Shown here piece after piece: positions 42,754 through 52,032 of a stretch of 64,000 bases of DNA. Source of the DNA: Sorangium cellulosum (GTDB lineage: Bacteria; Myxococcota_A; Polyangia; Polyangiales; Polyangiaceae); NCBI RefSeq assembly GCF_002950945.1, contig NZ_CP012673.1, positions 14,127,501 to 14,191,500 on the forward strand, read 5' to 3'. The notes under the pieces are model-generated. The model made no database searches. It was not told where the DNA came from and saw nothing but the letters and a program-made list of their open reading frames with translations. The stretch's first letter is position 1, and each line of letters opens with the position of its first letter. The translations under genes were made by a program, and so were the position numbers.

Positions 42754-44898
42754 ATGCGCTTGCTGCTCAAGACGAATACGCTGATTTCCCTGCTGGCTCT
42801 CGGATCGGGGTTCGCGGCCTGCTCGACGGGATCGGGCGGGCCAGCGGAGGCGGGGAAGGCGCAGAGCGCCCTCACGCTCGCGGAGAGCTGCGGTGATGTC
42901 GAGTCGCTCCTGCGAGAGCGGTTGAAGCAGAACATGATCAAGTCGGTCCAGGCGTCGCGCCAGAGCGCCCTGGAGCAGCTCAAGTCCGGGTGTACCCGGG
43001 ACGACGGCGATTTCTTGGCCGGCGGCGAGATCCTGGAGGACAGCCCGGTGGCCGAGAGCGGCGGGGGCGCCAGCGAGTACTCCACGACGAACACGCAGGA
43101 GGCGGACGTCGACGAGGCGGACTTCATCAAGAACGACGGGGAGCACGTCTACCTGCTCGCCCACGGCAAGCTCCAGATCTTCGACGCGTGGCCCGCCGCG
43201 GACACACACCGGATCGCGTCGATCGCGATCGAGGGAGAGCCGAAGAAGCTCTTCGTCCACGAGGGGCGCGCCCTCGTGTACTCGTCGCTCGCGTCCCCGT
43301 CCGGCGGCGGCGATTTCGGCTACGAAAACGCCGGCGGCGAGTGCACGTACGGATACGACTGCGAGTTCACCGGCGACGGCAGCCGGCTCCTCGTCACCGA
43401 GCTCGACCTGAGCGATCTCACGGCGCCCGCCGTCACGCGGACGTTCAGGTTCTCCGGCTCCTTCATCAACGCCCGCCGCATCGGCGGCGTGGTGCACACG
43501 GTCGTCTCCTCGCCCGAGCCGCGCGTGGACGGCGTCGCCACGTGGCCGGCGGAGCTCGGCTTCTGCGAGCTGTCCGGGCTGGGCGTGTCGCCGGCGGCCC
43601 AGGCCATGGTGAACGACGCGTTCGACGCGCTCCTGGAGAAGAACCTCCGGCTCATCGACGCCGCCTCGCTCGCCGACATGCTGCCCAGCGTGGAAGGCAC
43701 GCTGTACCGCGATGGCGTCGCGCGCTCGACGGGCTCCGACCTGTTCGTGGACTGCGAGAGCTTCTACCTGTCGGGCACCGGCGACGGCCAGAGCTTCCTC
43801 TCGGTCGTCTCGACCGAGCTCGGCGGCGAGGAGCTCGGCCAGACCACCATCGTCGGCAGGCCCGGCGCCGTCTACGCGACGTCCGACGCGCTCTACGTGG
43901 CGAGCCGGCACCAGTACGGGCACACGTCAGGCTGGTTCTACGAGGACGGCGCGACGACCCCTGACGCGACCACGATCCACAAGTTCGCCCTCAGCGATCG
44001 CGCGCTGCCGAGCGCCTACCTGGGGAGCGGCGTCGTGAAGGGGCGTGTGCTCAACCAGTTCGCCCTGAGCGAGCACAGGGGATATCTCCGCGTCGCGACC
44101 ACCACCGGGCACCTGCCGGATCCGAACACGCACAACACCGTCGCTTCGCTCAAGCAGGAAGGCGGCGAGCTCGTGGTCAAGGGGATGGTGGATCACCTCG
44201 CGCCCACGGAGGACATCCGGTCCGCGCGCTTCTACGGCGACGTGGGGTACGTGGTGACCTTCAAGAAGACCGACCCGCTCTACACGATCGACTTCTCGGA
44301 CCCCGAGTCCCCGAGGGTCCGCGGCGAGCTCAAGATCCCGGGGTTCTCGACCTACATGCACCGGATCGACGAGCACCACGTCATGAGCATCGGCTACGAC
44401 GCCGACGATCAGGGGGACTTCGCGTGGTTCCAGGGCATCCTGCTCCAGATCTTCGACGTGTCGGACCTCGACAACCCGAGGCTCACGCACAAGGAGGTGA
44501 TCGGGACGCGCGGCTCCGCGAGCGACGCCGCCACGAACCACCTCGCGTTCAACTACTTCGCCCAGCGGGGGCTCCTCGGGATCCCCATGGTCCTCTGCGA
44601 GGGCGGGAGCGGCGGCCAGTTCGGCGACACGATGACGTTCAGCGGGCTGCTCGTCTACAGGGTGGATGTCGACGGCGGGTTCAGCGCGATCGGCGGCGTG
44701 CCCCACCCGGTGCCCGACGCGAGCACCGACCCGTACGCCAGCGGCTGCGGGGGCTGGTGGAGCAACGCGAGCTCGTACGTGAAGCGGAGCGTCTTCATGG
44801 AGGATTACGTCTACTCCGTCTCGGAGGACGAGATCCGGGTCGCTCACGTCGACGATCTGGCGACCCCCGCGGCCGTCGTGGCGCTCACCGCGCCCTGA
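42754..44898 (+). CDS. Beta-propeller domain lipoprotein
   Basis: 714-residue exported protein. The signal peptide ends in FAAC, then a helical stretch (SLLRERLKQNMIKSVQ) precedes the beta-propeller domain. The family mark STTNTQEADVDEADFIKNDG is followed by repeated blades such as LQIFDAWP, LLVTELDLSD, LLQIFDVSDL and LLVYRVDVDG. Proteins of this type are found in archaea and in bacteria with complex envelopes. The ATG at 42754 has GGAGG eight bases upstream. A strong hairpin follows the gene. Role unknown; probably protein binding at the cell surface. Confidence 0.9.
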   Translation: MRLLLKTNTLISLLALGSGFAACSTGSGGPAEAGKAQSALTLAESCGDVESLLRERLKQNMIKSVQASRQSALEQLKSGCTRDDGDFLAGGEILEDSPVAESGGGASEYSTTNTQEADVDEADFIKNDGEHVYLLAHGKLQIFDAWPAADTHRIASIAIEGEPKKLFVHEGRALVYSSLASPSGGGDFGYENAGGECTYGYDCEFTGDGSRLLVTELDLSDLTAPAVTRTFRFSGSFINARRIGGVVHTVVSSPEPRVDGVATWPAELGFCELSGLGVSPAAQAMVNDAFDALLEKNLRLIDAASLADMLPSVEGTLYRDGVARSTGSDLFVDCESFYLSGTGDGQSFLSVVSTELGGEELGQTTIVGRPGAVYATSDALYVASRHQYGHTSGWFYEDGATTPDATTIHKFALSDRALPSAYLGSGVVKGRVLNQFALSEHRGYLRVATTTGHLPDPNTHNTVASLKQEGGELVVKGMVDHLAPTEDIRSARFYGDVGYVVTFKKTDPLYTIDFSDPESPRVRGELKIPGFSTYMHRIDEHHVMSIGYDADDQGDFAWFQGILLQIFDVSDLDNPRLTHKEVIGTRGSASDAATNHLAFNYFAQRGLLGIPMVLCEGGSGGQFGDTMTFSGLLVYRVDVDGGFSAIGGVPHPVPDASTDPYASGCGGWWSNASSYVKRSVFMEDYVYSVSEDEIRVAHVDDLATPAAVVALTAP

Positions 44899-44910
44899 GC
44901 CGAACCGCCG

Positions 44911-44941
44911 CGCCCTCGCCCGGCGGCGGCGGGCGAGGGCG
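44911..44941 (+). terminator. 12-bp stem-loop after the beta-propeller gene
   Basis: CGCCCTCGCCCG (44911-44922) pairs perfectly with CGGGCGAGGGCG (44930-44941) over a 7-nt loop, 12 bp after the stop codon. No T-run follows, so termination may need Rho or differ from the classical type. Confidence 0.6.
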
Positions 44942-45025
44942 CCCCGGGCGCAGCGGCCCACACGCAGCCGCGGCCCGCGGCCGCGGAGCGGATCGACCGG
45001 CGGGGCAGCATGCTAGAGCTCCGCC

Positions 45026-45955
45026 ATGCAGGCGCTGGATCTTCACCCGGAGCAGCTCGCCGCCGCGGTCGGCGCGAGGCCGTTCTTGCTGCTCGCGCTG
45101 CTCGTCCTCGGGGCGGTGGGCTCCGTGCTCGGGATCGTCGCGATCGCGCGGCTCGCGGAGCGCCACGCGCGGGCGATGTGGTCGCGCGCCGTGCGGGGCT
45201 TCCGCGCGGTGGCAGAGCACGCGGCCACGCGGCGGCTCTCGGCCCGGTTCCCCGCGCTCGGGCGGGTGCTCCGCGGGCTCTCCGCGGACGAGTACCTCGT
45301 CATCCACCTCGGCCTCGGGATGGCGCTCAGCCTGGCCGCGCTCGTGTTCATCGCGCTCGCCAACGCCGTGCACCGGGGCAGCACGATCGTGCGCGTCGAT
45401 CTCGCCCTCTCGCGCGCGCTCTACGCCTCGACGAGCGAGGGCGGCGTGGCCGCGCTCCGCGCCTTCACCCACCTCGGCAGCGGCCTGGCGCTCACGGTCC
45501 TCGGGATCGTCGTGGGCGCCGCGTTGCTGTGGCGGCGCCACCGCGTCCTCGCGATCGGCTGGGTGATCGCGCTCGCCGGCGGCGGGCTCCTCAACGCCGC
45601 GCTCAAGGCCCTGTTCTCGCGGCCGCGGCCGACGTTCGAGGATCCGCTCGCGGTCGCCCTCGGGTGGAGCTTCCCGAGCGGGCACTCGATGGGCACGTTC
45701 GTCGCGTTCGGCATGCTCTCGTACCTCGGCGTCCTGTTCGTCCGGACCCTCCGCGGGCGGCTCGCGCTCATCGCGCTCGCGCTCAGCTGGACGGTGGCGA
45801 TGGGCTTCAGCCGCATGTACCTCGGCGTGCATTACCTGAGCGACGTGATCGGCGGGTTCGCGGCCGGCACCGTGTGGCTGGCCGTCTGCATCTCGGGGAT
45901 CGAGGTCGCGCGGCGCCGGCCCAGCAAGGTCGACGGCCGCCCGCTGCTCGACTGA
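45026..45955 (+). CDS. PAP2-superfamily membrane phosphatase
   Basis: 309-residue membrane protein with an N-terminal extension and a PAP2 domain. All three motifs are present: K194-x6-R201-P202 (KALFSRPRP), FPSGHS (217-220 PSGH) and SRMYLGVHYLSDV with Arg263 and His269. It probably dephosphorylates a lipid phosphate such as phosphatidate or undecaprenyl pyrophosphate on the periplasmic face. The first 100 residues carry one additional membrane helix not seen in minimal PAP2 enzymes. It converges with the next gene after 18 bp. Confidence 0.93.
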   Translation: MQALDLHPEQLAAAVGARPFLLLALLVLGAVGSVLGIVAIARLAERHARAMWSRAVRGFRAVAEHAATRRLSARFPALGRVLRGLSADEYLVIHLGLGMALSLAALVFIALANAVHRGSTIVRVDLALSRALYASTSEGGVAALRAFTHLGSGLALTVLGIVVGAALLWRRHRVLAIGWVIALAGGGLLNAALKALFSRPRPTFEDPLAVALGWSFPSGHSMGTFVAFGMLSYLGVLFVRTLRGRLALIALALSWTVAMGFSRMYLGVHYLSDVIGGFAAGTVWLAVCISGIEVARRRPSKVDGRPLLD

Positions 45956-45973
45956 GCGGCGCGCGGCGCGGCG

Positions 45974-47113
45974 TCACCCGGCGCCGAGGACCGAGAGATC
46001 GGTCGCTTCCTCCAAGCGATGGACGCGCGCGCCGCGGCGGAGGATCCCGCGCACGGAGACGAACAGCCCGCCGAGGTGCGCGCCACCCGCCTTCTGGTAC
46101 TCCTCCGGCCCTAAGTCCACGCGGATCTTGAGGATTTCGTCCTCCACCTGCGCCGCGAGGACGACCTCGCCCTCGAGGCGCCCGTCCGGTCCTGGCTCGC
46201 CCAGGAGCGCGTCCACCTTGCCGACGTACATGTCCGGTTCGGGTCTCGTGCTCGGGCGGAGCGCACGCGCGACCTGCTCGATCGCCGAGCGGTACTGCCG
46301 GTCCACGCGTATGACGGCGGGTACGTCGCGTGGCGGAGGGAGCACCGGCGACCAGGAGGAGCCAATCCGCAGGTCGGCGTCCTCCGGGCCCGGCAACATC
46401 TCGGCGAGCGCCTCGCAGAGGTTCGCGCTGACCACCGGGGCTCCGCTCGGCGGCTCCGTGATGTCGTCGAGGTTGTCGGCGCGGATGGCGTCCACCACAC
46501 GCGCCGCCGACCGCACGAGCAGCACCGTCGCCTTGCGGCCGAACGGCTCCACGGCCGCCTCCTCGAACAGGGGCGGGCTCGCGCCGTCGTCGATGTCGAG
46601 CGCGCACTCGACGGTCGCCACGAAGCTGCCCTGCTCGGTCTGGCCGAGCCGGCACGAGCGCACGAAGGCCTCCGCCTCGCGCAAGCTCATCCGCGGGTGG
46701 AAGCGCTGGGGCCGCTTGACGCTGCACGCCGCCGCGAGCAGCGCTTTCCTGGAGCCGGACAGGAGTGCGATCCCGTCCTCGATCCCGATGGCGCCGTCCG
46801 TGGTGTCCCGTCCCTCGACGGCGAACCGCAGCCGATCGGCCCGCGGCCGGAGGAGATCGCGCAGCACCTGCTGCGCCGGGCGCTGCTCGAGCCGGGCGAT
46901 CTCCTCCACGGCGCTCGCCATGGCGTCGTCCAGGTCCGCGAAGTCGCTGCTGAGCGGCAGGAGGACCTCGTCCACCGCCGAGTCCGGCCGGCGGAAGATG
47001 CCGACACCCGTCCTTTTCGAGGGTACCCGCTCCCAGCCTCTCGCGAGCAGGTAGCGCTTCACCGCGAGGGAGCTCAGCTGGCCTACGGCCTCGGGCTTCA
47101 GCTCACGCGCCAT
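45974..47113 (-). CDS. Conserved hypothetical partner of a DUF4365 protein
   Basis: 379-residue soluble protein that I cannot assign to a named family. The N-terminus (SSLAVKRYLLARGWERVPSK, AVDEVLLPLSSDFADLDDAM, VEEIARLEQRPAQQVLRDLL) resembles a recurrent type of bacterial hypothetical protein. It has a middle region with TVECALDIDD and VVSANLCEALAEML, and a C-terminal beta-rich part (YVGKVDALLGEPGPDGRLEG). It overlaps the upstream DUF4365 gene by 11 bp, so the two are almost certainly co-translated and act together. No catalytic motif is evident. Confidence 0.7.
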   Translation of the reverse strand: MARELKPEAVGQLSSLAVKRYLLARGWERVPSKRTGVGIFRRPDSAVDEVLLPLSSDFADLDDAMASAVEEIARLEQRPAQQVLRDLLRPRADRLRFAVEGRDTTDGAIGIEDGIALLSGSRKALLAAACSVKRPQRFHPRMSLREAEAFVRSCRLGQTEQGSFVATVECALDIDDGASPPLFEEAAVEPFGRKATVLLVRSAARVVDAIRADNLDDITEPPSGAPVVSANLCEALAEMLPGPEDADLRIGSSWSPVLPPPRDVPAVIRVDRQYRSAIEQVARALRPSTRPEPDMYVGKVDALLGEPGPDGRLEGEVVLAAQVEDEILKIRVDLGPEEYQKAGGAHLGGLFVSVRGILRRGARVHRLEEATDLSVLGAG

Positions 47114-47624
47114 GGATGATCTCCTCTTCCCGTGATGCCTTCACCATGAGGTGGTGCAGCGCCTCGCCGGTGAGGACGTTCTTCCGGTCGACGTGGACCT
47201 CCTGCGTCCTCTCGTTCTCGGAGTCTGGCAGGCCGAGCAGCGAGCACCAGTAGGCGCAGCGGCGGATGACGAGCTCCTCCTCGGACATGGCCACCCAGGC
47301 GGCCGCGTCCTTCGGCAACACGAAGACCACGAGGATCCGCGGGACCATGCACCGCAACCGCAGGTCATCGTAGTTCTTCCGCGTCAGGCGGAAGCCGAAC
47401 CCTCTGCCTGGAAGGGGGTCGAGCGCGCTTGTCGCTTTGAGCTGCACCCCGAGCTGCGGCGACATCAGGGTCGACTCGGGGTGAAGCTGGCCGCGGGCGC
47501 GGATGTACAAGTCGATGCTGTCGCGGTCCTTGTGGACGTTCTCGCACGAGAATCCTGAGCGCGAAGCGACCGCGTGCAGGTAAGCGTAGCTCAGCTCCTC
47601 TTTGATATCGGGCTCGCTCAGCAT
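47103..47624 (-). CDS. DUF4365 protein (PD-(D/E)XK-like)
   Basis: 173-residue protein matching DUF4365. The putative nuclease core is Asp-containing DRDSIDLYIRA followed by GVQLKATSAL (Q-x-K), and the C-terminal LTRKNYDDLRLRCMVPRILV stretch is typical of the family. The family is found in many defence-like and mobile contexts; activity is unproven. It overlaps the downstream 379-residue gene by 11 bp. The ATG at 47624 begins right before the first conserved helix. Confidence 0.82.
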   Translation of the reverse strand: MLSEPDIKEELSYAYLHAVASRSGFSCENVHKDRDSIDLYIRARGQLHPESTLMSPQLGVQLKATSALDPLPGRGFGFRLTRKNYDDLRLRCMVPRILVVFVLPKDAAAWVAMSEEELVIRRCAYWCSLLGLPDSENERTQEVHVDRKNVLTGEALHHLMVKASREEEIIHGA

Positions 47625-47863
47625 GGTCGGAGGGGCTCCGAGGCCTCGGCCACCGGGCGCGGTGCTTGTAGCACCCGGGCCGCATGCCTGCGAAACCCGC
47701 CTCCAGCTCTCCGGCGCGCGTTGCGCCGAAGCCTCGCGACCCGGCCCCGCATTACGTCAGGAGACGGTCTTGCGTCTCGCCGCGTTCGTGTGGAGCTGCT
47801 CCGGTGCAGGTGCGCGGGGTCGACGATCGAGGGGGAGACCCGGCCGCGAGGGCGCGCCGGCGA

Positions 47864-49615
47864 TCACGGCGCCTCCGGCCCTCGCGGCCGCACGGTGGTG
47901 TCCGCGGGCGGCTTCTCCAGGAGGGGCGGCCCCCCGACGGGCAGCCAGATCTCGAACACCGCGCCGCCCTTCGTCGCCTTGCGGTAGCTGATCTCCCCGC
48001 CGTGCTCGAGCACGATCCGCTGCGCGATCGCGAGCCCGAGCCCCGTCCCCTTCTCCTTGCTGGTCGCGTACGGCTCGAACAGCCGCGGCACCATCTCCTC
48101 CGCCACCCCGGGCCCGTTGTCGCGCACCACGATCCGCACCCGATCGTTCGGCAGCGGGCCGATGGTCACCGCGACGCGCGGGTCGCTCCGGACCGCGCTC
48201 GCCGCGTCGAGCCCGTTCTGGACCAGGTTGGTGAGCACCTGGACGATCTGGTCCCGATCGGCCGACACCTTCGGGATCGGGTCGGCCGTGAGCTCCACCC
48301 GCGGCCGGCCCGCACCGCTGGCCCCGGTCGACGTCGCCTCGCCCGGGGCCGCGTGCAGCGTCACCACCCCGCGCGCGATCGCCACGAGGTCGACCGGCTC
48401 GAGGTTCGGCGCCGGCAGGCGCGCGAACCGGGTGAACTCGGTCACGATGTTCGCGATCCGGTGCACCTCGCCGAGCACCGTCGACGTCGCCTCCTCGAAG
48501 TAGTCGTCGAACGCCGGGTCGTCGCGCTGCCGCAGCCGGCGCAGCGTCTCGACCGCGGCCCGGATCGGCGCGAGCGGGTTCTTGATCTCGTGGGCGATCT
48601 GGCGCGCCACCTCGCGCCGCGCCGCGATGCGCTCGGTCGCCGCCAGCCGCTTGCGCATCGCCGCGAGCTCGTCGATGGTCGCGTTGAACGCCGCCGCGAG
48701 ATCCGCGAGCTCCCGCCCGCCGCGCCCCTCCACCCGCCGCGGCGCGCCGCCCATCACCTCGCGCGTCTCGCGGGCCAGCGCCACGAGCGGCCGCGAGAGG
48801 CTGCGCGCCAGCACCACCGCGATCCCGAGCGCGATCGCCAGCACCGTGGCGCCCGTCGCCGCGATCGCGCGATCCAGCCGGGCGAGCGCCTGCGTCAGCG
48901 GCGCGCGCGACACCGAGGCGGCGACGCGCAGGCCCGGGATCTCCGCGACGTCGAGCACACGCACGACCTCGGCCTCGCCGCTCGGCGGGGCGTCCTGCCC
49001 CTCGCCGAGCGCCGCGAGCCGCACGTGGTTCGTGGCGCCGATCCGGTCGAGCACCGGGCCGATCCGCCGCGCGCCCACGAGGCCGATCGTCACCCCGTGG
49101 CTCGTGAGGGCGCAGTGGACCTCCAGCGACGGCTCGCCGCCCGCCCCCGCCGGCCTGAGCCTCGGCGCGCCCCCGGGCGCCCGGATCAGCGCCGCGAGCC
49201 GGCGATCGCGGGCGCCGATCCGCGAGGCGTCCTCGGCCCCGAGCACGCTCCCGTTGCCCGCCACGAGCGAGAGCTCGTCGAGGCGCAGCGCCTTCGCCTG
49301 GCTGGGCACCTGCCGGCGCAGGGCGATGCGGCTCGTCGGATCCATCGCGTCCGGGTCGCCCTTCGCCCGCTCGAGCTCGACGTGGGCCTTGTCGACGAAC
49401 GTGTCGTGCCGGCAGAGCGGCGGCAGCAGATCGCGCAGCGCGTCGGCCTCCCACGCGAGCTGCTGCCGGACGCCGGTGTGCGCCGCGTCGATGCGATCGG
49501 CGAAGCCGCTCTCGATGATCTCGCGCGACGCCTCGCGCAAGGTCAGGCCGACGAACGCCGTCGCGATGATCGCGACGACCCCGAAGGCGAGCAGGAGGCG
49601 AGCGGCGAGGGGCAT
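47864..49615 (-). CDS. Orphan sensor histidine kinase (NtrY/NtrB-like)
   Basis: 583-residue membrane sensor kinase. Transmembrane segments at 4-24 and about 248-270 flank an extracytoplasmic domain of about 220 residues. A HAMP-like segment precedes the HisKA helix with phospho-acceptor His342 (RQIAHEIKNPLAPI). The ATPase domain has LTNLVQNGLDAA (N-box), DNGPGV and GTGLGLAI. The kinase core resembles NtrY-type kinases. No response regulator lies next to it, so it is an orphan, as is common in myxobacteria. Ligand unknown. Confidence 0.93.
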   Translation of the reverse strand: MPLAARLLLAFGVVAIIATAFVGLTLREASREIIESGFADRIDAAHTGVRQQLAWEADALRDLLPPLCRHDTFVDKAHVELERAKGDPDAMDPTSRIALRRQVPSQAKALRLDELSLVAGNGSVLGAEDASRIGARDRRLAALIRAPGGAPRLRPAGAGGEPSLEVHCALTSHGVTIGLVGARRIGPVLDRIGATNHVRLAALGEGQDAPPSGEAEVVRVLDVAEIPGLRVAASVSRAPLTQALARLDRAIAATGATVLAIALGIAVVLARSLSRPLVALARETREVMGGAPRRVEGRGGRELADLAAAFNATIDELAAMRKRLAATERIAARREVARQIAHEIKNPLAPIRAAVETLRRLRQRDDPAFDDYFEEATSTVLGEVHRIANIVTEFTRFARLPAPNLEPVDLVAIARGVVTLHAAPGEATSTGASGAGRPRVELTADPIPKVSADRDQIVQVLTNLVQNGLDAASAVRSDPRVAVTIGPLPNDRVRIVVRDNGPGVAEEMVPRLFEPYATSKEKGTGLGLAIAQRIVLEHGGEISYRKATKGGAVFEIWLPVGGPPLLEKPPADTTVRPRGPEAP

Positions 49616-50000
49616 GGCAGGGCCGCCACGGCCGCCCGGCCGCCCCGGGCAGTCCGGCCGGGCGGCCGCCGCGGTCTCGGGCGGTGTTCGACCGGAATAC
49701 TAGAGCAAACCGCGCCCGCACCGGGGCCCCGGGCGCGGATCTCCTCCGGCGTGGCCCCTGTGGATACGCCATCCGCCGGGAGCGGTCCAAATTCCGCGTC
49801 GCCGCCCGGCGCCGGCCGGCCCGCCCCTGCGCCTCTGGCCAGGAGCTGACCCTCGCTGCCCGCTGCGCCTCGCGCCGCCCCCGCCGCGCGCTCTCCTTGC
49901 ACCAGGGGGCACTCGCCTCTTACGCTCGGTCGTCCTTCGGGGTCCTCTGCGCGCGCCGCGCACGCGAACGCCGCTGAACACCTCGCTCGGAACGCACGAC
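49616..50000. other. Divergent intergenic region between histidine kinase and chemoreceptor
   Basis: 385 bp that must hold the promoters of both divergent genes. I find no convincing sigma70 or sigma54 hexamers and no palindrome longer than chance; short frames inside are Arg/Ala-rich shadows. Confidence 0.45.
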
Positions 50001-51998
50001 ATGAACTCCAAGCAGCTCTCTATCGCCTTCGCCGCGGCTCTCCTGGTCGCCGGCATGCTACTGGGTTACGCGTCGGAGTCGAGGTATCTCGCCGCGCTGT
50101 CGGGCCAGCTGTTCATGACGTTCGGCATCCTCGCGATGGTGGCGGTGCTCTACACGGCCTCGACGGCGAAGGCCGGCGTGCCGCTCGGCGGGCTGCGCGA
50201 CGCCCTCCGCGCGGCGGCGCGCGGCAAGCCGCCCAAGCTGCCCGAGGGCGCCCCCGTCGAGGTCGCGGACGCGTTCGAACAGATCGCCGAGATCGCCGGC
50301 CGCCAGGCCGAGCTCGCGGAGGCCCGCCACGCGCTCGTCGAGGAGCGCGACCGGCTCGCGCGGGAGCGGGACGCGCTGAGCCGCGAGCGCGACGGCGCCG
50401 GGCGGGAGCGCGACCAGCTGGAGAAGGAGCGCGACACCCTGAGCCGGGCGCGCGACCAGCTGGAGAAGGAGCGCGACACCCTGGAGCGCGAGGTCGCGAC
50501 GCTCTCCCGCAAGGTGAACGATCTCGCGCAGCGCCAGGGCCCCGACATCGACGTCGACGGGCTCGTGGACGCCGCGCTGCGCGCCACGTCCGGCGAGCGG
50601 GTGCGCGCCCCGGCGGGCACGCCGCCCGAGCTCTCGCGCCTCTACACGGAGCTCAGCGGCATCGCCGAGCGGATCGCCCAGGCCGAGCAGCGCGACAAGC
50701 AGCGCCGGACGGAGCTCGCGCAGGCCACCCTGATGCTCGACGAGCTCCTGCCCAAGCTGAGCGACGGCGTGAGCAGCGTCATGCACGCGAGCGAGCAGGC
50801 GACCGTCTACATCCGCGAGATGACGACCGCGCTCGCGAACATCGCCCAGTCCGTCGAGTCGCTCGCGTCGAGCGCCGAGGAGTCGAGCTCGAGCATCCTC
50901 GAGATGACGGCCACGAACGAGGAGGTCGCCGAGAACGTCGGCGAGCTCGGGTCGAGCGTGCGCGAGACGGTCTCGTCGATCGAGGAGATGGCCTACTCCA
51001 TCCGCGAGGTCGCGAAGAACGTCGACGCCCTGGCGCTGACGGCGGAGGAGACGAGCTCCTCGATGAACCAGATGGACGTCTCCATCGACCAGGTCCAGTC
51101 GAACGCGAACGAGACGGCCCGGCTCTCCGAGGAGGTGGCGACGGACGCCGAGAAGGGCGCCGAGGCGATCCTGAAGACGATCGGCGAGATCTACCGCATC
51201 AAGGAGTCGAGCCAGGAGGCCGTGGCCGTCATCTCGAACCTCGGCTTCCGGATCGAGGCGATCGGGCAGATCCTCGCCGTCATCGACGACGTCGCCGAGC
51301 AGACGAACCTGCTCGCGCTGAACGCCGCGATCATCGCCGCGCAGGCGGGCGAGCACGGCAAGGGCTTCGCCGTCGTCGCCGACGAGATCAAGGACCTGGC
51401 CGAGCGCGCCGGCGGCAGCACGAAGGAGATCGCGGAGCTCATCAAGACGATCCAGTCCGAGTCGAAGAACGCGATCGCCGCCGTCGAGCGCGGCGCGCAC
51501 AACGTCGACCGCGGCGTCGAGGTGTCGAACGAGGCCGAGCGGGCCCTGAAGAAGATCCTGGAGAGCTCGCAGAAGTCGACGAACATGGTGCGCGCGATCG
51601 CCCGCGCCACGGTCGAGCAGGCCAAGGGGTCGAAGCAGGTCACGGACGCGATCGGCCGCATCGCCGAGACGGTGCAGCAGATCGCCGCGGCGACGGCGGA
51701 GCAGGCGCGCGGCTCGGAGCTCATCATGAAGAGCGCGGAGAAGATGCGGACGATCACGCAGCACGTGGAGCGGTCGAGCCAGGAGCAGGCGCGCGGCGGG
51801 CGCCAGATCACGAGCGCGATCGAGCAGATCTCGAACCTGATCCACAGCCTCAACACCTCGCACCGCAGCCAGACGCGCGGCGGCGAGCAGCTCGTGGAGG
51901 CCGGCAAGCGCATCGAGGAGGCCGCGCGGCTGCAGGACCAGGCGGTGCGGCAGCTCGTCGGCGCGACCGAGCGGATGCGCCGCACGGCGGCGATGTGA
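50001..51998 (+). CDS. Methyl-accepting chemotaxis-like protein without a periplasmic domain
   Basis: 665-residue chemoreceptor. Two closely spaced hydrophobic segments (about 7-22 and 35-52) form a membrane hairpin with almost no periplasmic loop. A charged coiled coil follows (about 95-170) with internal repeats of RDQLEKERDTL. The signalling domain (about 250-660) has the conserved tip TNLLALNAAIIAAQAGEHGK, where most receptors read IEAARAGE. No PAS, Cache or C-terminal tether pentapeptide is seen. It probably senses through the cytoplasm or partners. A double-FHA gene follows 34 bp downstream, likely in the same operon. Confidence 0.92.
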   Translation: MNSKQLSIAFAAALLVAGMLLGYASESRYLAALSGQLFMTFGILAMVAVLYTASTAKAGVPLGGLRDALRAAARGKPPKLPEGAPVEVADAFEQIAEIAGRQAELAEARHALVEERDRLARERDALSRERDGAGRERDQLEKERDTLSRARDQLEKERDTLEREVATLSRKVNDLAQRQGPDIDVDGLVDAALRATSGERVRAPAGTPPELSRLYTELSGIAERIAQAEQRDKQRRTELAQATLMLDELLPKLSDGVSSVMHASEQATVYIREMTTALANIAQSVESLASSAEESSSSILEMTATNEEVAENVGELGSSVRETVSSIEEMAYSIREVAKNVDALALTAEETSSSMNQMDVSIDQVQSNANETARLSEEVATDAEKGAEAILKTIGEIYRIKESSQEAVAVISNLGFRIEAIGQILAVIDDVAEQTNLLALNAAIIAAQAGEHGKGFAVVADEIKDLAERAGGSTKEIAELIKTIQSESKNAIAAVERGAHNVDRGVEVSNEAERALKKILESSQKSTNMVRAIARATVEQAKGSKQVTDAIGRIAETVQQIAAATAEQARGSELIMKSAEKMRTITQHVERSSQEQARGGRQITSAIEQISNLIHSLNTSHRSQTRGGEQLVEAGKRIEEAARLQDQAVRQLVGATERMRRTAAM

Positions 51999-52032
51999 GC
52001 CGGCGCCGCCCTGGCGCGCGGAGGCAGCATCG

